Origin: Streptomyces antimycoticus
GTDB lineage: Bacteria; Actinomycetota; Actinomycetes; Streptomycetales; Streptomycetaceae
Length of the DNA: 64,000 nt
Direction: 5' to 3'
Assembly (NCBI RefSeq): GCF_005405925.1
Contig: NZ_BJHV01000001.1
Location: 9,300,001 to 9,364,000 of the forward strand
In this document: positions 25,016 to 34,126 of the stretch, one piece after another
Position numbering within the stretch: the first letter of the stretch is position 1
How the letters are laid out: every line of letters begins with the position of its first letter
Notes under the pieces: generated by a model
What the model was told of the DNA's origin: nothing
The model's database searches: none
Seen by the model: only the letters and a program-made list of their open reading frames with translations
Made by a program: the position numbers and the translations under genes

Positions 25016-25729
25016 CTACGCCGCGGCCTTGGCCGACTTGCGCGTCTTGGCGCGGCTGTTGGAACGGTTGGAACGGCTGCTCTTCGAACGGTCCTCGCCG
25101 CGGCCTTCGGTGCCCTTCTCGGCCGGCGGGGCCATGATGCCGCCCTTGCGCAGTACGGCATAACCTACCCCGATGCCGACGGCCACCGGCCATTCGATGA
25201 CCTCCACGGCACCCAGCGCGCCGAGCCCCACGTACAGCGGGAGTCCGCCCTTGGCGGGCAGCACCCGGCGGGCCATCTCGACCGGCTTCAGTGCCACCCT
25301 GGCCGCGCCCCCGGTCGCACGGGTGGTGGCGTGGCCGACCGTGTCGAAGGTCTCCTTCGTGGCATGACCCACGGTGTCGAGGGTGTCCCTGGTGGCGTGG
25401 CCGACGGTGTCGAGCGTCTCCTTCGTCGCGTGGCCCATGGTGTCGAGCGTGGGCACCGTGAGGGTCAGGCTGCGCCTGCCGTTGCTGCGCGACGTCTCCA
25501 TGGCGCCCTTGGCGGCCTTCGCCGTCCGCTGCCGCTGCGTGGTCTTCGATGGCCTGGTGGTCTTCGTCGCCTTCTTCGTCTGCGAAGACTTCGACGTGGC
25601 CGACGTGGCTGCCGCGGTCCGGGGCTTCGTCGACTTGTCGCCGCCGCGCCCCGGTGCCGTCTTCTTCGCGGCTGTCGAGGAGCCGCGCTTGCGTGAAGTA
25701 GCGGGAGTGGTCACTGGTCTCACGTCCAC
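25016..25729 (-). CDS. Lys-rich protein with four DTVGHAT repeats and a membrane segment
   Basis: A 237-residue protein with GTG start (alternative GTGs lie within the first eight codons). Residues 1-80 are a Lys/Thr/Ser-rich, disordered tail; ~95-138 hold four near-identical 11-residue repeats of the type ETLDTVGHATK; ~155-200 contain hydrophobic segments (LPLYVGLGALGAVEVIEWPV, AVGIGVGYAVLRKGG) that look like one or two membrane helices; the end is again Arg/Lys/Ser-rich. No known family is recognised. It diverges from the giant P-type ATPase across 86 bases, so the two may share control and act together at the membrane. Confidence 0.75.
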   Translation of the reverse strand: MDVRPVTTPATSRKRGSSTAAKKTAPGRGGDKSTKPRTAAATSATSKSSQTKKATKTTRPSKTTQRQRTAKAAKGAMETSRSNGRRSLTLTVPTLDTMGHATKETLDTVGHATRDTLDTVGHATKETFDTVGHATTRATGGAARVALKPVEMARRVLPAKGGLPLYVGLGALGAVEVIEWPVAVGIGVGYAVLRKGGIMAPPAEKGTEGRGEDRSKSSRSNRSNSRAKTRKSAKAAA

Positions 25730-25815
25730 ACGGTGATGACGTATTGAATCTTCTTCCTATTTCAGGGTAATAGGGATGAACCGGGCAGGCTGCCCGGGGA
25801 GCGGAGGTTCCCTCG

Positions 25816-27708
25816 ATGTCACCGCTGTCACCGCTGCGTCTGCCCCTGGCGCCCCTGCAGCTGCTGTCCCTGCCACCCCTGCAGCTCCTCGCGCCCATCA
25901 AGGCCGGTGTGGCCGCGGGTATGCGGGATGCCGCCGGAGCCGTCGGGCGGCTGGTCCGGCCCTCCCAGCGGGGGGTCTGGTCCTACCCGGGGCGGTACTA
26001 CATCGAGGTCCGCGGGGTGCACGGCATCGGGGGTGAGCAGGTGGCCCGCCGGGTGGAACGGGCCCTCGAGGAGCATCCGCGGGTGCAGTGGGCACGGGTC
26101 AACGCGCCCTCCGAGCGGGTCGTGGTGGCCGTGGGCAAACCGCCCCCGTCCGAGCAGGACCTGATCGCACGGATCGAGCGCGCGGAGGTCCAGGAGCCCG
26201 TCGCGCCCACCGAGGAGTTCGACGAGTGGGCCCCGGAGCCGCGCCACCCGTCCGGCGGGGCGAAGGAGGCCCAGTCGCTGGCCGTCGTGGCGGCGGACGT
26301 CGTGGGGCTGAGCGTCGCCACCGCCCTGCGTCTCACTCCGTGGCTCAAACTGCCGACCGAGGTGGCCGCGGCCCTGTCCATCATCCAGAACCACCCCCGC
26401 CTGCGGCGGCTGGCCCTGGCCATCACCCGCGGGCAGCCCACCGAGGCGGCACTGCCGGTGCTGGCCGCGCTGACCCAGGGCGTGGCCACCCGGGGCGGAG
26501 GGCTCGCGCTCGACCTCATCCAGCGGATGGCCCTGTGGCGGGAGGCGGAGGCGGAGGGCCGGGCCTGGGCGGCGATGGAGCCACAGCTGGTGCACGGCCC
26601 CCAGGACGTGGTGGCCGAGCCCATCGTGGTCGAGCGGCCCGGAAAGCCCCCCCAGGACACCGTGGAGCGCTTCGCGGAGCGCTCCATGGCCGCCGGGGCC
26701 GCGGCCGGCGTCCTCGCGTCCCCGTTCGCCGGTCCGCGCCGCGGATTCGCGGTCGCGTTCTCGTCCGTGCCCAAGGCGCCGGGGGCCGGCCGGGAGGGGT
26801 TCGCGACCAGCGTCGGCCAGTTTCTCGCCCTGCGCGGCGTCCTCGCCATGGACCGCAGCAGTCTGCGGCGGCTGGGCCGGGTCGACACCGTGGTGCTGGA
26901 CGAGGCGGCGCTGCGCGGCGACCGCTACGAGCCCATCGACCTGGAACTCCTCGGTGGCGCCGACCCCGAGCGGACCGCCGAGCGGCTCTTCGGCCTCTTC
27001 GACCCCGAGGAGCCCCTGGAGACCCGCCACGACAGCGGATGGGTGCTCGGCTCCCTGGACCGGCTGGAGCTGACGGGCCGCACCGGGCAGCAGGCCGCAG
27101 CACGGCTCCGCCGCAGGGGCAGCGAGCGGGTGCTCGGCCTGGCCCGGGGACCCAGGCTCCAGGCGGTGGTGGGCCTCGCCCCGCAGACCGTGCCGGGCGC
27201 CGAGGCCGTGGCGGCCGCCGCCCGCCGGGCGGGATCGCGCATCGTCCTGGCCACCGACCGGCCCCATCCCACGGGCTTCACCTTCGCCGACGCCGTGGTG
27301 CCCTCCGGCCGCCGCCTCGTGGCCTCCGTACGCTCCCTGCAGGCCGACGGCGCCGTGGTGCTGCTGCTCTCCGGTAACCGCCGGGCCCTGGGAGCCGCCG
27401 ACTGCGGCGTCGGCGTGCACCGTGACGGCGAGCCCCCGGCCTGGGGCGCCCATCTGCTCGTCGGCGCCGACCTGGAGTCGGCCGGGCTCATCGTGGACGC
27501 CGTGGGCGTGGCCGCGCGGGTCGACCGGGAGAGCGCCCTGCTGTCGGCGGGCGGCAGCGCCGTCGGCGCGGTGGCCGCCCTCCAGGCGGCACCGAACCAG
27601 ACCACCGCCCGCGCGGCGGCGGCGGGCACCACCGGGGGACCCTGGCCTTCGCCCTGGGCCACTGGCGGGCGCGCCAGCTCCTCGCCCGCCCCATGGACCC
27701 GCCGGTGA
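25816..27708 (+). CDS. CtpI-type P-type ATPase, N-terminal half (split by frameshift)
   Basis: This frame encodes the amino half of a ~1,500-residue P-type ATPase like mycobacterial CtpI. After GRYYIEVRGVHGIGGEQVAR, a heavy-metal-associated-like ferredoxin fold without its CxxC, comes a long region of weak membrane and HAD-like segments (LGRVDTVVLDEAALRGDRYE, RRAGSRIVLATDRPHP). The frame is lost after AAAAGTTGG: in the G run at 27634-27638 one base appears missing, and the other frame continues smoothly as TLAFALGHWRARQLLARPMD into the catalytic half. The start ATG has GGAGG 9 bases upstream. Either an assembly error or a true break. Confidence 0.8.
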   Translation: MSPLSPLRLPLAPLQLLSLPPLQLLAPIKAGVAAGMRDAAGAVGRLVRPSQRGVWSYPGRYYIEVRGVHGIGGEQVARRVERALEEHPRVQWARVNAPSERVVVAVGKPPPSEQDLIARIERAEVQEPVAPTEEFDEWAPEPRHPSGGAKEAQSLAVVAADVVGLSVATALRLTPWLKLPTEVAAALSIIQNHPRLRRLALAITRGQPTEAALPVLAALTQGVATRGGGLALDLIQRMALWREAEAEGRAWAAMEPQLVHGPQDVVAEPIVVERPGKPPQDTVERFAERSMAAGAAAGVLASPFAGPRRGFAVAFSSVPKAPGAGREGFATSVGQFLALRGVLAMDRSSLRRLGRVDTVVLDEAALRGDRYEPIDLELLGGADPERTAERLFGLFDPEEPLETRHDSGWVLGSLDRLELTGRTGQQAAARLRRRGSERVLGLARGPRLQAVVGLAPQTVPGAEAVAAAARRAGSRIVLATDRPHPTGFTFADAVVPSGRRLVASVRSLQADGAVVLLLSGNRRALGAADCGVGVHRDGEPPAWGAHLLVGADLESAGLIVDAVGVAARVDRESALLSAGGSAVGAVAALQAAPNQTTARAAAAGTTGGPWPSPWATGGRASSSPAPWTRR

Positions 27709-30347
27709 CCACCGTCCCCTGGCATCTGATGCCCGTTCCCCGGGTGCTGGAGCGCCTGGACGTCGACCTCGACGGCCTCACCCCGGAGGAGGCGACCGCC
27801 CGGGCCGCGCTGGGGCCGCGCCGCGGCGAGCCCACCCGCACCACCCTGCCCGCCGCGTTCATCGAGGAGCTGGCCAACCCCCTGACCCCGGTCCTCGCCG
27901 CCGGGGCCGCCTTGGCCGCCGCCGTGGGCTCGCGCACCGACGCGGCGCTGGTGGCCGCCATCACCGGCATCTCCGCCCTCGTCGGCGGATTCCAGCGGGT
28001 CAGGACCGAGCGGGCGCTGTCCGAGCTGTTCGCCCGGTCGGCGATCGGCGCCCGGGTCCGCCGGGGCGGTACGGAACGCCTCGTGACCGCCGGGGACCTC
28101 GTCCCCGGCGACATCGTCATGCTGGGCCCCGAGGACGTGGTGCCCGCCGACTGCCGGCTGCTCGAGGGCGAGGGACTCGAGGTCGACGAGTCCTCGCTGA
28201 CCGGCGAATCCCTCCCGGTGAGCAAGGATTCGGCGCCGGTCGTCGGCGCGCACATCACCCAGCGCCGGTCGATGCTCTACGAGGGCACCACCGTCTCCGC
28301 GGGGCGCGCCGTGGCCGTCGTCGTGGCCACCGGACCGGCCACCGAGGTCGGCCGGAGCCTGGCCACCGCGCGCCAGGCCGCCCCCGTCACCGGGGTCGAG
28401 GCGCGGCTGACCTCGCTCACCCGGTCCAGCGTGCCCATCGCGCTCGGGTCCGCCGCCGCGGTCACCGGCGCCGGACTGCTGCACGGCCTCCCGCTCACCG
28501 AGAACCTCGCCTCCGCCGTCAACCTGGCCGTCGCGTCCGTCCCCGAAGGGCTTCCGTTCCTGGTCAACGCGGCCCAGCTGGCCGCCGCCCGCAGGCTGGC
28601 CGACCTCGGCGCCCTGGTCCGCAACCCCCGCACCATCGAGGCGCTCGGCCGCGCCGATGTGCTGTGCTTCGACAAGACCGGAACCCTCACCGAGGGCAAC
28701 CTCCAGCTCGCGGCCGTCAGCGACAGCGGCGGCCCGCTCCCCGCCGACCGGCTCGACTTGCCCCGTAAGGCGGTGCTCGCCGCCGCCCTGCGCGCGACCC
28801 CGCCGGCCCGCCAGGCCGAGCCCATGGCGCACCAGACCGACCGCGCGGTGAGCGTCGGGGCGCGCCGGGCGGGGGTCGGGGTGCGGCGCGGAGCGCCCCG
28901 CTGGCGCCGTACCGACGCGCTGCCCTTCGAACCCTCCCGCGCCTACCACGCCACCACCGGGCGCACCGTGCACGGTCCGCTGCTCAGCGTCAAGGGCGCG
29001 CCCGAGGGCGTCCTGGACCGGGTCGCCCGGCGGCGCACCCCGGGCACCGGCCAGGCCACCGAACTGGACGCGGAGGGCATCAGGAAGCTGGGCGAGACCG
29101 CGGAGGAGCTGGCCGGCGCCGGGCGCCGGGTACTTGCGGTGGCCGAGCGGCGGATGCGGGAGGGCGAGGAGCTGACCGACGAGGCCGTGCGGGACCTGGA
29201 CTTCCTCGGTTTCATCGCCATCGCCGACCCCGTGCGCACCAGCGCCGCCCCGGCCCTCGCTCGGCTGCGCGAGTCCGGTGTGCAGACCATGATGCTCACC
29301 GGTGACCACCCCGCCACCGCGGACGCCATCGCGGCGCCCATCATGGACCTCCCCGAGCCGAAGGTGTGCACCGGTCCGGAGCTGGACGAGATGGACGACG
29401 CGGAGCTGGACGAGCTGCTGCCGACGGTGGACGTGATCGCCCGGTGCAGCCCGCACCACAAGGTCCGGATCGTCCAGGCGTATCAGCGCCTCGGCCGGGT
29501 GGTGGCGATGACCGGGGACGGCGCCAACGACGCCCCCGCGATCCGGCTCGCGGACGTCGGGATCGCCCTGGGGCGGCGCGGCACCCCCGCCGCGACCGCC
29601 GCGGCGGACCTGGTCGTCACCGACGACCGCCTGGAGACGATCGTCTCGGCCCTGATGGAGGGGCGCGCCATGTGGGCCTCGGTGCGCGCGGCCCTCGCCA
29701 TCCTCATCGGCGGCAACTTCGGCGAGGTCACCTTCAGCGTGGCCACCTCCGCCCTGACCGGCACCACACCCCTGAGCGCCCGTCAGATCATGCTGGTCAA
29801 CCTGCTGACCGACCTCGCGCCCGCGCTCGCCATCGCGGTGCGCGAGCCGACCGGGCACACCGGCGAACGGCTGCTCAAGGAGGGCCCCAGCCGCTCCCTG
29901 GGCGCGGCGCTGACCAAGGAGATGCTGCTGCGGGGCGTCATCACGGCCGCCGGGGCCGGACTGGCGTGGACCGGCGCCCGGGTCACCGGCAGAAGCCGCC
30001 GGGCCGGTACGGTGGCGCTCGCCGCCCTGGTCGGCACCCAGCTGGCGCAGACCCTGACCACGGGCGGCCTGGACCGGCACGTCCTGATCGCCGGGCTGGG
30101 CTCGGCCGCGGTGCTCGCGGCCATCATCCAGACCCCGGGCGTCAGCCAGTTCTTCGACTGCACCCCGCTCGGCCCGGTCGCCTGGGCCATCACCCTGGGG
30201 TCCATCACCGCGGCCACCCTCTTCGGCCCCATCCTGGCGCCGCTGCTGCGGCTGGAGACAGCGCCCCCTGAAGCGGATCAAGCGGAGGACGCGGCCGAGG
30301 GCGCGGACGCCGCCGACGGGGCGGAGGTGACCCCCGCATCGCGGTGA
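27693..30347 (+). CDS. CtpI-type P-type ATPase, catalytic half
   Basis: The carboxyl half carries all ATPase motifs: SLTGESLPV (dephosphorylation), AVASVPEGLPFLVNAA (membrane PEGL), LCFDKTGTLTEGN (phosphorylated Asp), SVKGAPEGVLDRV, MTGDGANDAPAIRLAD and a six-helix membrane tail ending in an acidic stretch. The PEGL motif is shared with type-2, calcium-like pumps rather than copper pumps. Coding begins in this frame at about 27639, before the internal ATG given here, if the missing base is restored. The transported ion of CtpI-type pumps is not established; it is proposed to be a metal cation. Confidence 0.88.
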   Translation: MDPPVTTVPWHLMPVPRVLERLDVDLDGLTPEEATARAALGPRRGEPTRTTLPAAFIEELANPLTPVLAAGAALAAAVGSRTDAALVAAITGISALVGGFQRVRTERALSELFARSAIGARVRRGGTERLVTAGDLVPGDIVMLGPEDVVPADCRLLEGEGLEVDESSLTGESLPVSKDSAPVVGAHITQRRSMLYEGTTVSAGRAVAVVVATGPATEVGRSLATARQAAPVTGVEARLTSLTRSSVPIALGSAAAVTGAGLLHGLPLTENLASAVNLAVASVPEGLPFLVNAAQLAAARRLADLGALVRNPRTIEALGRADVLCFDKTGTLTEGNLQLAAVSDSGGPLPADRLDLPRKAVLAAALRATPPARQAEPMAHQTDRAVSVGARRAGVGVRRGAPRWRRTDALPFEPSRAYHATTGRTVHGPLLSVKGAPEGVLDRVARRRTPGTGQATELDAEGIRKLGETAEELAGAGRRVLAVAERRMREGEELTDEAVRDLDFLGFIAIADPVRTSAAPALARLRESGVQTMMLTGDHPATADAIAAPIMDLPEPKVCTGPELDEMDDAELDELLPTVDVIARCSPHHKVRIVQAYQRLGRVVAMTGDGANDAPAIRLADVGIALGRRGTPAATAAADLVVTDDRLETIVSALMEGRAMWASVRAALAILIGGNFGEVTFSVATSALTGTTPLSARQIMLVNLLTDLAPALAIAVREPTGHTGERLLKEGPSRSLGAALTKEMLLRGVITAAGAGLAWTGARVTGRSRRAGTVALAALVGTQLAQTLTTGGLDRHVLIAGLGSAAVLAAIIQTPGVSQFFDCTPLGPVAWAITLGSITAATLFGPILAPLLRLETAPPEADQAEDAAEGADAADGAEVTPASR

Positions 30348-30438
30348 CCACCGAACCTCTTGCGCCACCCGGCCCGAGCGATAGTGTTGAATGTCCTGGT
30401 TTGAGATGACGGGGCGGGTCGGTGTGGAGGAGGGTGTG

Positions 30439-30672
30439 ATGCGGATCCGAGAGAGGTATGAGCTGATCTTCGTGAATGCGACCGCCCCGGACACCGAGGA
30501 CGTCGTGGTGGTGCACCGTACGGACAGCAGCGGTCCGGGCGGCCACCCCGTCTACGCGGACGACACCGGCATCGTGCGGGCGGAGATCAGCGACCGCGAC
30601 GAGGTGCGGATGATCGCCAGCGGCGGCCATCAGGTGCACGCCGCCGCGGTCAGCGCCCGACCGGTGTCCTGA
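30439..30672 (+). CDS. small DUF6296-like protein
   Basis: A 77-residue protein reading RYELIFVNATAPDTEDVVVV, then GPGGHPVYADDTGIVRAEIS and VRMIASGGHQVHA. It looks like the small streptomycete family DUF6296, of unknown function. The ATG follows GGAGGAGGG by 4-5 bases; a GTG one codon earlier is also possible. It lies 91 bases after the ATPase and is probably transcribed separately. Confidence 0.7.
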   Translation: MRIRERYELIFVNATAPDTEDVVVVHRTDSSGPGGHPVYADDTGIVRAEISDRDEVRMIASGGHQVHAAAVSARPVS

Positions 30673-30782
30673 GTCACCCGTCCGGTGCCCGATGCGTCTG
30701 TCGTCTCCGCAGGTCGGCGCCGTTGTCAGTGGTGCCCGCTACGTTTGCGCCATGGGAGTCCGAAGAGCGATGAGGTGTGGCG

Positions 30783-31784
30783 ATGAGTGATGTGGCGGCG
30801 GTGGACGGCGCGACCGGTGTCGAGCTCCAGTTGGAGCCGTACCGCACGCAGCTGACCGGTTACTGCTATCGGATGCTGGGCTCGGCCTTCGAGGCCGAGG
30901 ACGCCGTCCAGGAGACCATGGTGCGCGCCTGGCGGGGCCTGGACCGCTTCGAGGGCCGCTCCGCGCTGCGGTCCTGGCTCTACCGCATCGCCACCAATGT
31001 CTGCCTGGACATGCTCAACGGGAGCAAGCGCCGGGCCCGGCCGATGGATCTGACCTCCGCGGCCACCCCCTTTCCGGCCGCGCTCGCCGAGCAGCCGGAG
31101 GCCACCTGGATCGGGCCGGTCCCGGACGGCCAGGTGCTGCCGGACGGGGGAGACCCCGCCGAGGTGGCGGCCCAGCGGGACGCGGTGCGGCTCGCGTTCA
31201 TCGCCGCGCTGCAGCATCTGGCGCCCCGCCAGCGGGCGGTGCTGATCCTGCGCGAGGTGCTGGCGTGGAAGGCGAGCGAGGTCGCCGAGCTGCTGGGCAC
31301 CACCGTCGCGTCCGTCAACAGCGCGTTGCAGCGCGCCCGCGCCACCCTCGCCGCGAGCGAGATCAGTGACTCCGACCCGGTCGAGCCGCTGGACGCGGAG
31401 CAGCGCGCCCTGCTGGCCCGCTATGTGGACGCCTTCGAGCGCTATGACCTGGACTCCCTCACCGCCCTGCTGCACGAGGACGCCACGCTCTCCATGCCGC
31501 CGTACGAGCTGTGGCTGCGCGGCCACGAGGACATCCGCCAGTGGCTGCTGGGCCATGGCATCGGCTGCCGCGGCTCGCGCCTGGTCCCGACCGTGGCCAA
31601 CGGCATGCCCGCCTTCGGCCAGTACCGTCCGAGCGGCACCGACGGCGGCCATGAGGCCTGGGCGCTTCAGGTCCTCGAGATATCAGGCGGCCGGATCACC
31701 GGGCTCAACTCCTTCCTGGACACCGAGCGCCTCTTCCCGCTGTTCGGCCTCCCCACCCAGCTCGAGCCCCAGGGCGTGGCCTGA
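30783..31784 (+). CDS. ECF sigma factor with SnoaL-like C-terminal domain (SigG/TIGR02960 type)
   Basis: A 333-residue sigma factor: region 2 ([39 protein letters not shown]), region 4 ([40 protein letters not shown]) and a C-terminal SnoaL/NTF2-like fold ([20 protein letters not shown]). The tail replaces a separate anti-sigma protein in this class. ATG 30783 has GAGG 7 bases upstream; a GTG at 30777 is less well placed. The 3' end overlaps the oppositely oriented STAS gene by 102 bases, so the two transcripts are antisense to each other there. Confidence 0.92.
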   Translation: MSDVAAVDGATGVELQLEPYRTQLTGYCYRMLGSAFEAEDAVQETMVRAWRGLDRFEGRSALRSWLYRIATNVCLDMLNGSKRRARPMDLTSAATPFPAALAEQPEATWIGPVPDGQVLPDGGDPAEVAAQRDAVRLAFIAALQHLAPRQRAVLILREVLAWKASEVAELLGTTVASVNSALQRARATLAASEISDSDPVEPLDAEQRALLARYVDAFERYDLDSLTALLHEDATLSMPPYELWLRGHEDIRQWLLGHGIGCRGSRLVPTVANGMPAFGQYRPSGTDGGHEAWALQVLEISGGRITGLNSFLDTERLFPLFGLPTQLEPQGVA

Positions 31785-32165
31785 CGCCGGGGGGTGACCC
31801 GGCGCCGTGGGGGCCGTCAGGGCCTCGTCCAGCCCCGTCCAGGCGAGCAGCCGCCGCAGTTCGCCGCAGGCGTTGCGGAGCTGGAGCCCGCGCCCCAGCC
31901 GGCCTGCGGTCAGCCGCAGCCGGGCCAGGGCCTCGACCACGGCCAGGTCCGGCCGGCCCACCCCGCCCACGTCCACGGTGACCGGCCCCGGCCCGGCCCG
32001 GCGCGCCAGCGCGGACAGCCGTTCGCACAGCCGCTCCACCTCGGCGCGGGTGACCGGCCGGCCCAGGACCAGCACGGCCGGGGACGGCGGGGGCGGGGAC
32101 GGCGGGGGCGGGGACGGCGGGGGCGGGGACGGCGTGGGCGGCTTCTCGGGCTCGGGACGGGCCAA
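31683..32165 (-). CDS. STAS domain protein with proline-rich N-terminus
   Basis: A 160-residue protein from a TTG start backed by AGGAGG 6-7 bases upstream. Residues 8-28 are proline-rich repeats (PSPPPP), encoded by 15-base tandem repeats; residues ~30-115 read like a STAS fold ([40 protein letters not shown]), as in anti-sigma-factor antagonists. The usual phosphorylatable Ser of the D-S-S/T motif is not obvious (GVGRPDLAV), so it may be a non-switching relative. It overlaps the sigma factor gene tail to tail, which may couple their expression. Confidence 0.68.
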   Translation of the reverse strand: MARPEPEKPPTPSPPPPSPPPPSPPPPSPAVLVLGRPVTRAEVERLCERLSALARRAGPGPVTVDVGGVGRPDLAVVEALARLRLTAGRLGRGLQLRNACGELRRLLAWTGLDEALTAPTAPGHPPASGHALGLELGGEAEQREEALGVQEGVEPGDPAA

Positions 32166-32280
32166 CGTCCACCTCCTGTCGTGGTGTTCATCGGTGAAGA
32201 CCGCCCGGCTGAGGAAAAGTCATCGGCCGTCGCCCCTCCGGCCGCGCCCCGCGATGCCGTCGCTTCGCGCACGCACAACA

Positions 32281-32312
32281 GTGGTGCACGGCCGTCAGGG
32301 GCCGTGCACCAC
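32281..32312. terminator. chitosanase terminator hairpin
   Basis: A perfect 13-base stem (GTGGTGCACGGCC with its complement) and a 6-base loop lie 27 bases past the chitosanase stop codon. Confidence 0.75.
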
Positions 32313-32338
32313 AGTCCGTCCGTCGCCGGGTGGCGGGG

Positions 32339-33040
32339 TCAGTTGTTCTGGATGAACTGCTTCGCCAGACCGTCGCCGACCGACACGGCCTTGTCGTGGT
32401 TCTCGATCGGGGAGACGGAGGAGTTCTTGAAAACGATGTACGTCACCCCCGATTCGGCGCCGCCGGTCTCCGGGTCGGGGTCGATGCCGAGCGCGTTGGC
32501 CGTGGCGTAGGACGCCTCACCGATGATGTTCGTCGGCCCGGTGTCGCCCACCACCGCGTACTGCACCTTGTTGTTGTAGATGACCGCGACCACACCGCCG
32601 CCCTTGATGCCGGACTTGGTGTAGTCCCAGGTGGAGCTCGGGCTCGGCACCACGACATACGGCAGCTTGTCGGCGATGAGGGGCTCGCCGTCCGACTGGT
32701 GGAAGGCGGTGTCGTCCTGGAACCACGGGTCGGTGTCCTCGTTGCACCGGGAGGTCACCTGGCCATCGCAGTCGATGTCCATGTCGGCCTTCCAGAAGAC
32801 CGCGCCATTGGCACCGCAGACCGGGATGTTGGCCGATGTCTCGTCGTCGGTGCGGTACTTGCCGCTGGATATCTGTGAACAGCCCTGCACCTTGGCGAGC
32901 AGCTGCGCCGCGGTGACCGTGCCCTCCTTGGTGGACGCGGGGGCCGGTGCGGGGCCCCGGGTGGTGGCATGGGCGCCGGCGGTGACGGAGCCGGCCAGCA
33001 GTCCGGCCGCGGCGAGTACGAAAGCGAAACGCTTGCGCAT
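32339..33040 (-). CDS. secreted GH75 chitosanase
   Basis: A 233-residue endo-chitosanase of glycoside hydrolase family 75, the fungal-type family. A signal peptide (MRKRFAFVLAAAGLLAGSV, cleaved near AHATT) is followed by the catalytic domain, with ADMDIDCDGQVTSRCNEDTD (catalytic acidic residues), LPYVVVPSPSSTWDYTKSGI, VAVIYNNKVQYAVVGDTGP and GEASYATANALGID. It cleaves beta-1,4-glucosamine chains outside the cell. A near-perfect palindrome sits 14-32 bases before the ATG and resembles the CsnR operator of Streptomyces chitosanase genes. Products would feed the exo-glucosaminidase at 58.7 kb and the amino-sugar genes just upstream. Confidence 0.92.
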   Translation of the reverse strand: MRKRFAFVLAAAGLLAGSVTAGAHATTRGPAPAPASTKEGTVTAAQLLAKVQGCSQISSGKYRTDDETSANIPVCGANGAVFWKADMDIDCDGQVTSRCNEDTDPWFQDDTAFHQSDGEPLIADKLPYVVVPSPSSTWDYTKSGIKGGGVVAVIYNNKVQYAVVGDTGPTNIIGEASYATANALGIDPDPETGGAESGVTYIVFKNSSVSPIENHDKAVSVGDGLAKQFIQNN

Positions 33041-33053
33041 AGGACACCCCTTT

Positions 33054-33072
33054 GTTAGGAACCTTTCCTAAC
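33054..33072 (-). promoter_or_regulatory. CsnR-type operator before chitosanase
   Basis: GTTAGGAACCTTTCCTAAC is an almost perfect palindrome ending 14 bases before the chitosanase ATG. From memory it matches the TTAGGAA-TTCCTAA operator bound by the ROK repressor CsnR before csnA of S. lividans. A related copy lies before csxA. Confidence 0.75.
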
Positions 33073-33209
33073 CTCGTCGGGCATCCTGGCGAGTTGATAA
33101 GCTCATGTCAATACGCCCGCCATACACCCGCCATACACCCGGCCGGGGAAAGCCGATGCGTGATGCCGCGCGAATCGGCGGCGTTCGGAGCACCTTCCGG
33201 CAGGGCCTC

Positions 33210-34049
33210 TCAGCGCATGGCCCGCACCAGCTTCAGCAGCCGGGTCACCTCGCGCGCCACCGCGTCACGCGCGGCCGCCACATACCGGCGCGGGTCGACC
33301 ACCTCGGGGTGGCCGGCGAGATGGTCGCGGATCGCCTTGGTGAAGGCCACGTTCAGATGGGTGGCGATGTTCACCTTCGTCAGCCCCGCCTCCACGGCCC
33401 GGGTCAGATCCGCCTCGGGCACCCCGGAGGAGCCGTGCAGCACCAGCGGTACGGGCACGGCCGCGCGCAGCGCCGCGACCAGCGGCAGATCCACCACCGC
33501 GGCCTTGACGACCATGGCGTGCGAGGTGCCCACGGCGACCGCGAGCGCGTCCACACCCGTCGCCGCCACATAGGCGGCGGCCTCGGCCGGATCGGTCCTG
33601 GCGCCCGGTGCGTGGACGCCGTCCTTGCCGCCCACCTCGCCCAACTCGGCCTCCACCCACACCCCGTGGGCATGACAGTCGGCCGCCACCTCGGCGGTGG
33701 CCGCCACATTGCCGTCGTACGCCAGGGCCGAGGCGTCGAACATCACCGAGCCGAAGCCGAGGTCCACCGCCTCCCGCACCAGCTCCGGCCCGGTGGCGTG
33801 GTCCAGATGCACGGCCACCGGCACCCGGGCCGCGTGGGCCACCTCCACGGTCGCCCGGCCGATGGCGGCCAGGGCGCCGTGATACCGCACCGCGTTCTCG
33901 CTGATCTGCAGGATCACCGGCGCGCCCGCCGCCTCAGCCCCGGCCACGATCGCCTGGGCGTGCTCGATCTGGATGACATTGAACGCACCCGCGCCGAGCC
34001 CGGCGCGTGCGGCCGTCCCGACGATCTCCCCGGTGGCCACCAGTGGCAT
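33210..34049 (-). CDS. class II fructose/tagatose-bisphosphate aldolase
   Basis: A 279-residue zinc aldolase of the GatY/KbaY/FbaA family, splitting a ketose 1,6-bisphosphate into DHAP and glyceraldehyde 3-phosphate. Motifs: GAFNVIQIEHAQAIV, VPVAVHLDHATG (catalytic Asp and zinc His), FGSVMFDASALAYDGN, VEAELGEVGGKDG, AVGTSHAM and VLHGSSGVPE with further zinc ligands. It lies 77 bases downstream of the SIS gene on the same strand, with a DeoR repressor diverging from them: the same trio found in aga-type amino-sugar operons, where tagatose bisphosphate is the substrate. The required 6-phosphate kinase is not in the window. Confidence 0.9.
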   Translation of the reverse strand: MPLVATGEIVGTAARAGLGAGAFNVIQIEHAQAIVAGAEAAGAPVILQISENAVRYHGALAAIGRATVEVAHAARVPVAVHLDHATGPELVREAVDLGFGSVMFDASALAYDGNVAATAEVAADCHAHGVWVEAELGEVGGKDGVHAPGARTDPAEAAAYVAATGVDALAVAVGTSHAMVVKAAVVDLPLVAALRAAVPVPLVLHGSSGVPEADLTRAVEAGLTKVNIATHLNVAFTKAIRDHLAGHPEVVDPRRYVAAARDAVAREVTRLLKLVRAMR

Positions 34050-34126
34050 CTACCGGCTCCTTCCGCCCGTTTCCGTGTTCCGGCCGTTTCCGTGTTCGTT
34101 CGGTTCGCGTGCTTCGTCGGTCCCGC

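Noticed and set aside
30439..30672. DUF6296-like gene as the end of the ATPase gene
   Set aside because: The ATPase has its own stop at 30347 and the small gene has its own ribosome site and a distinct sequence.
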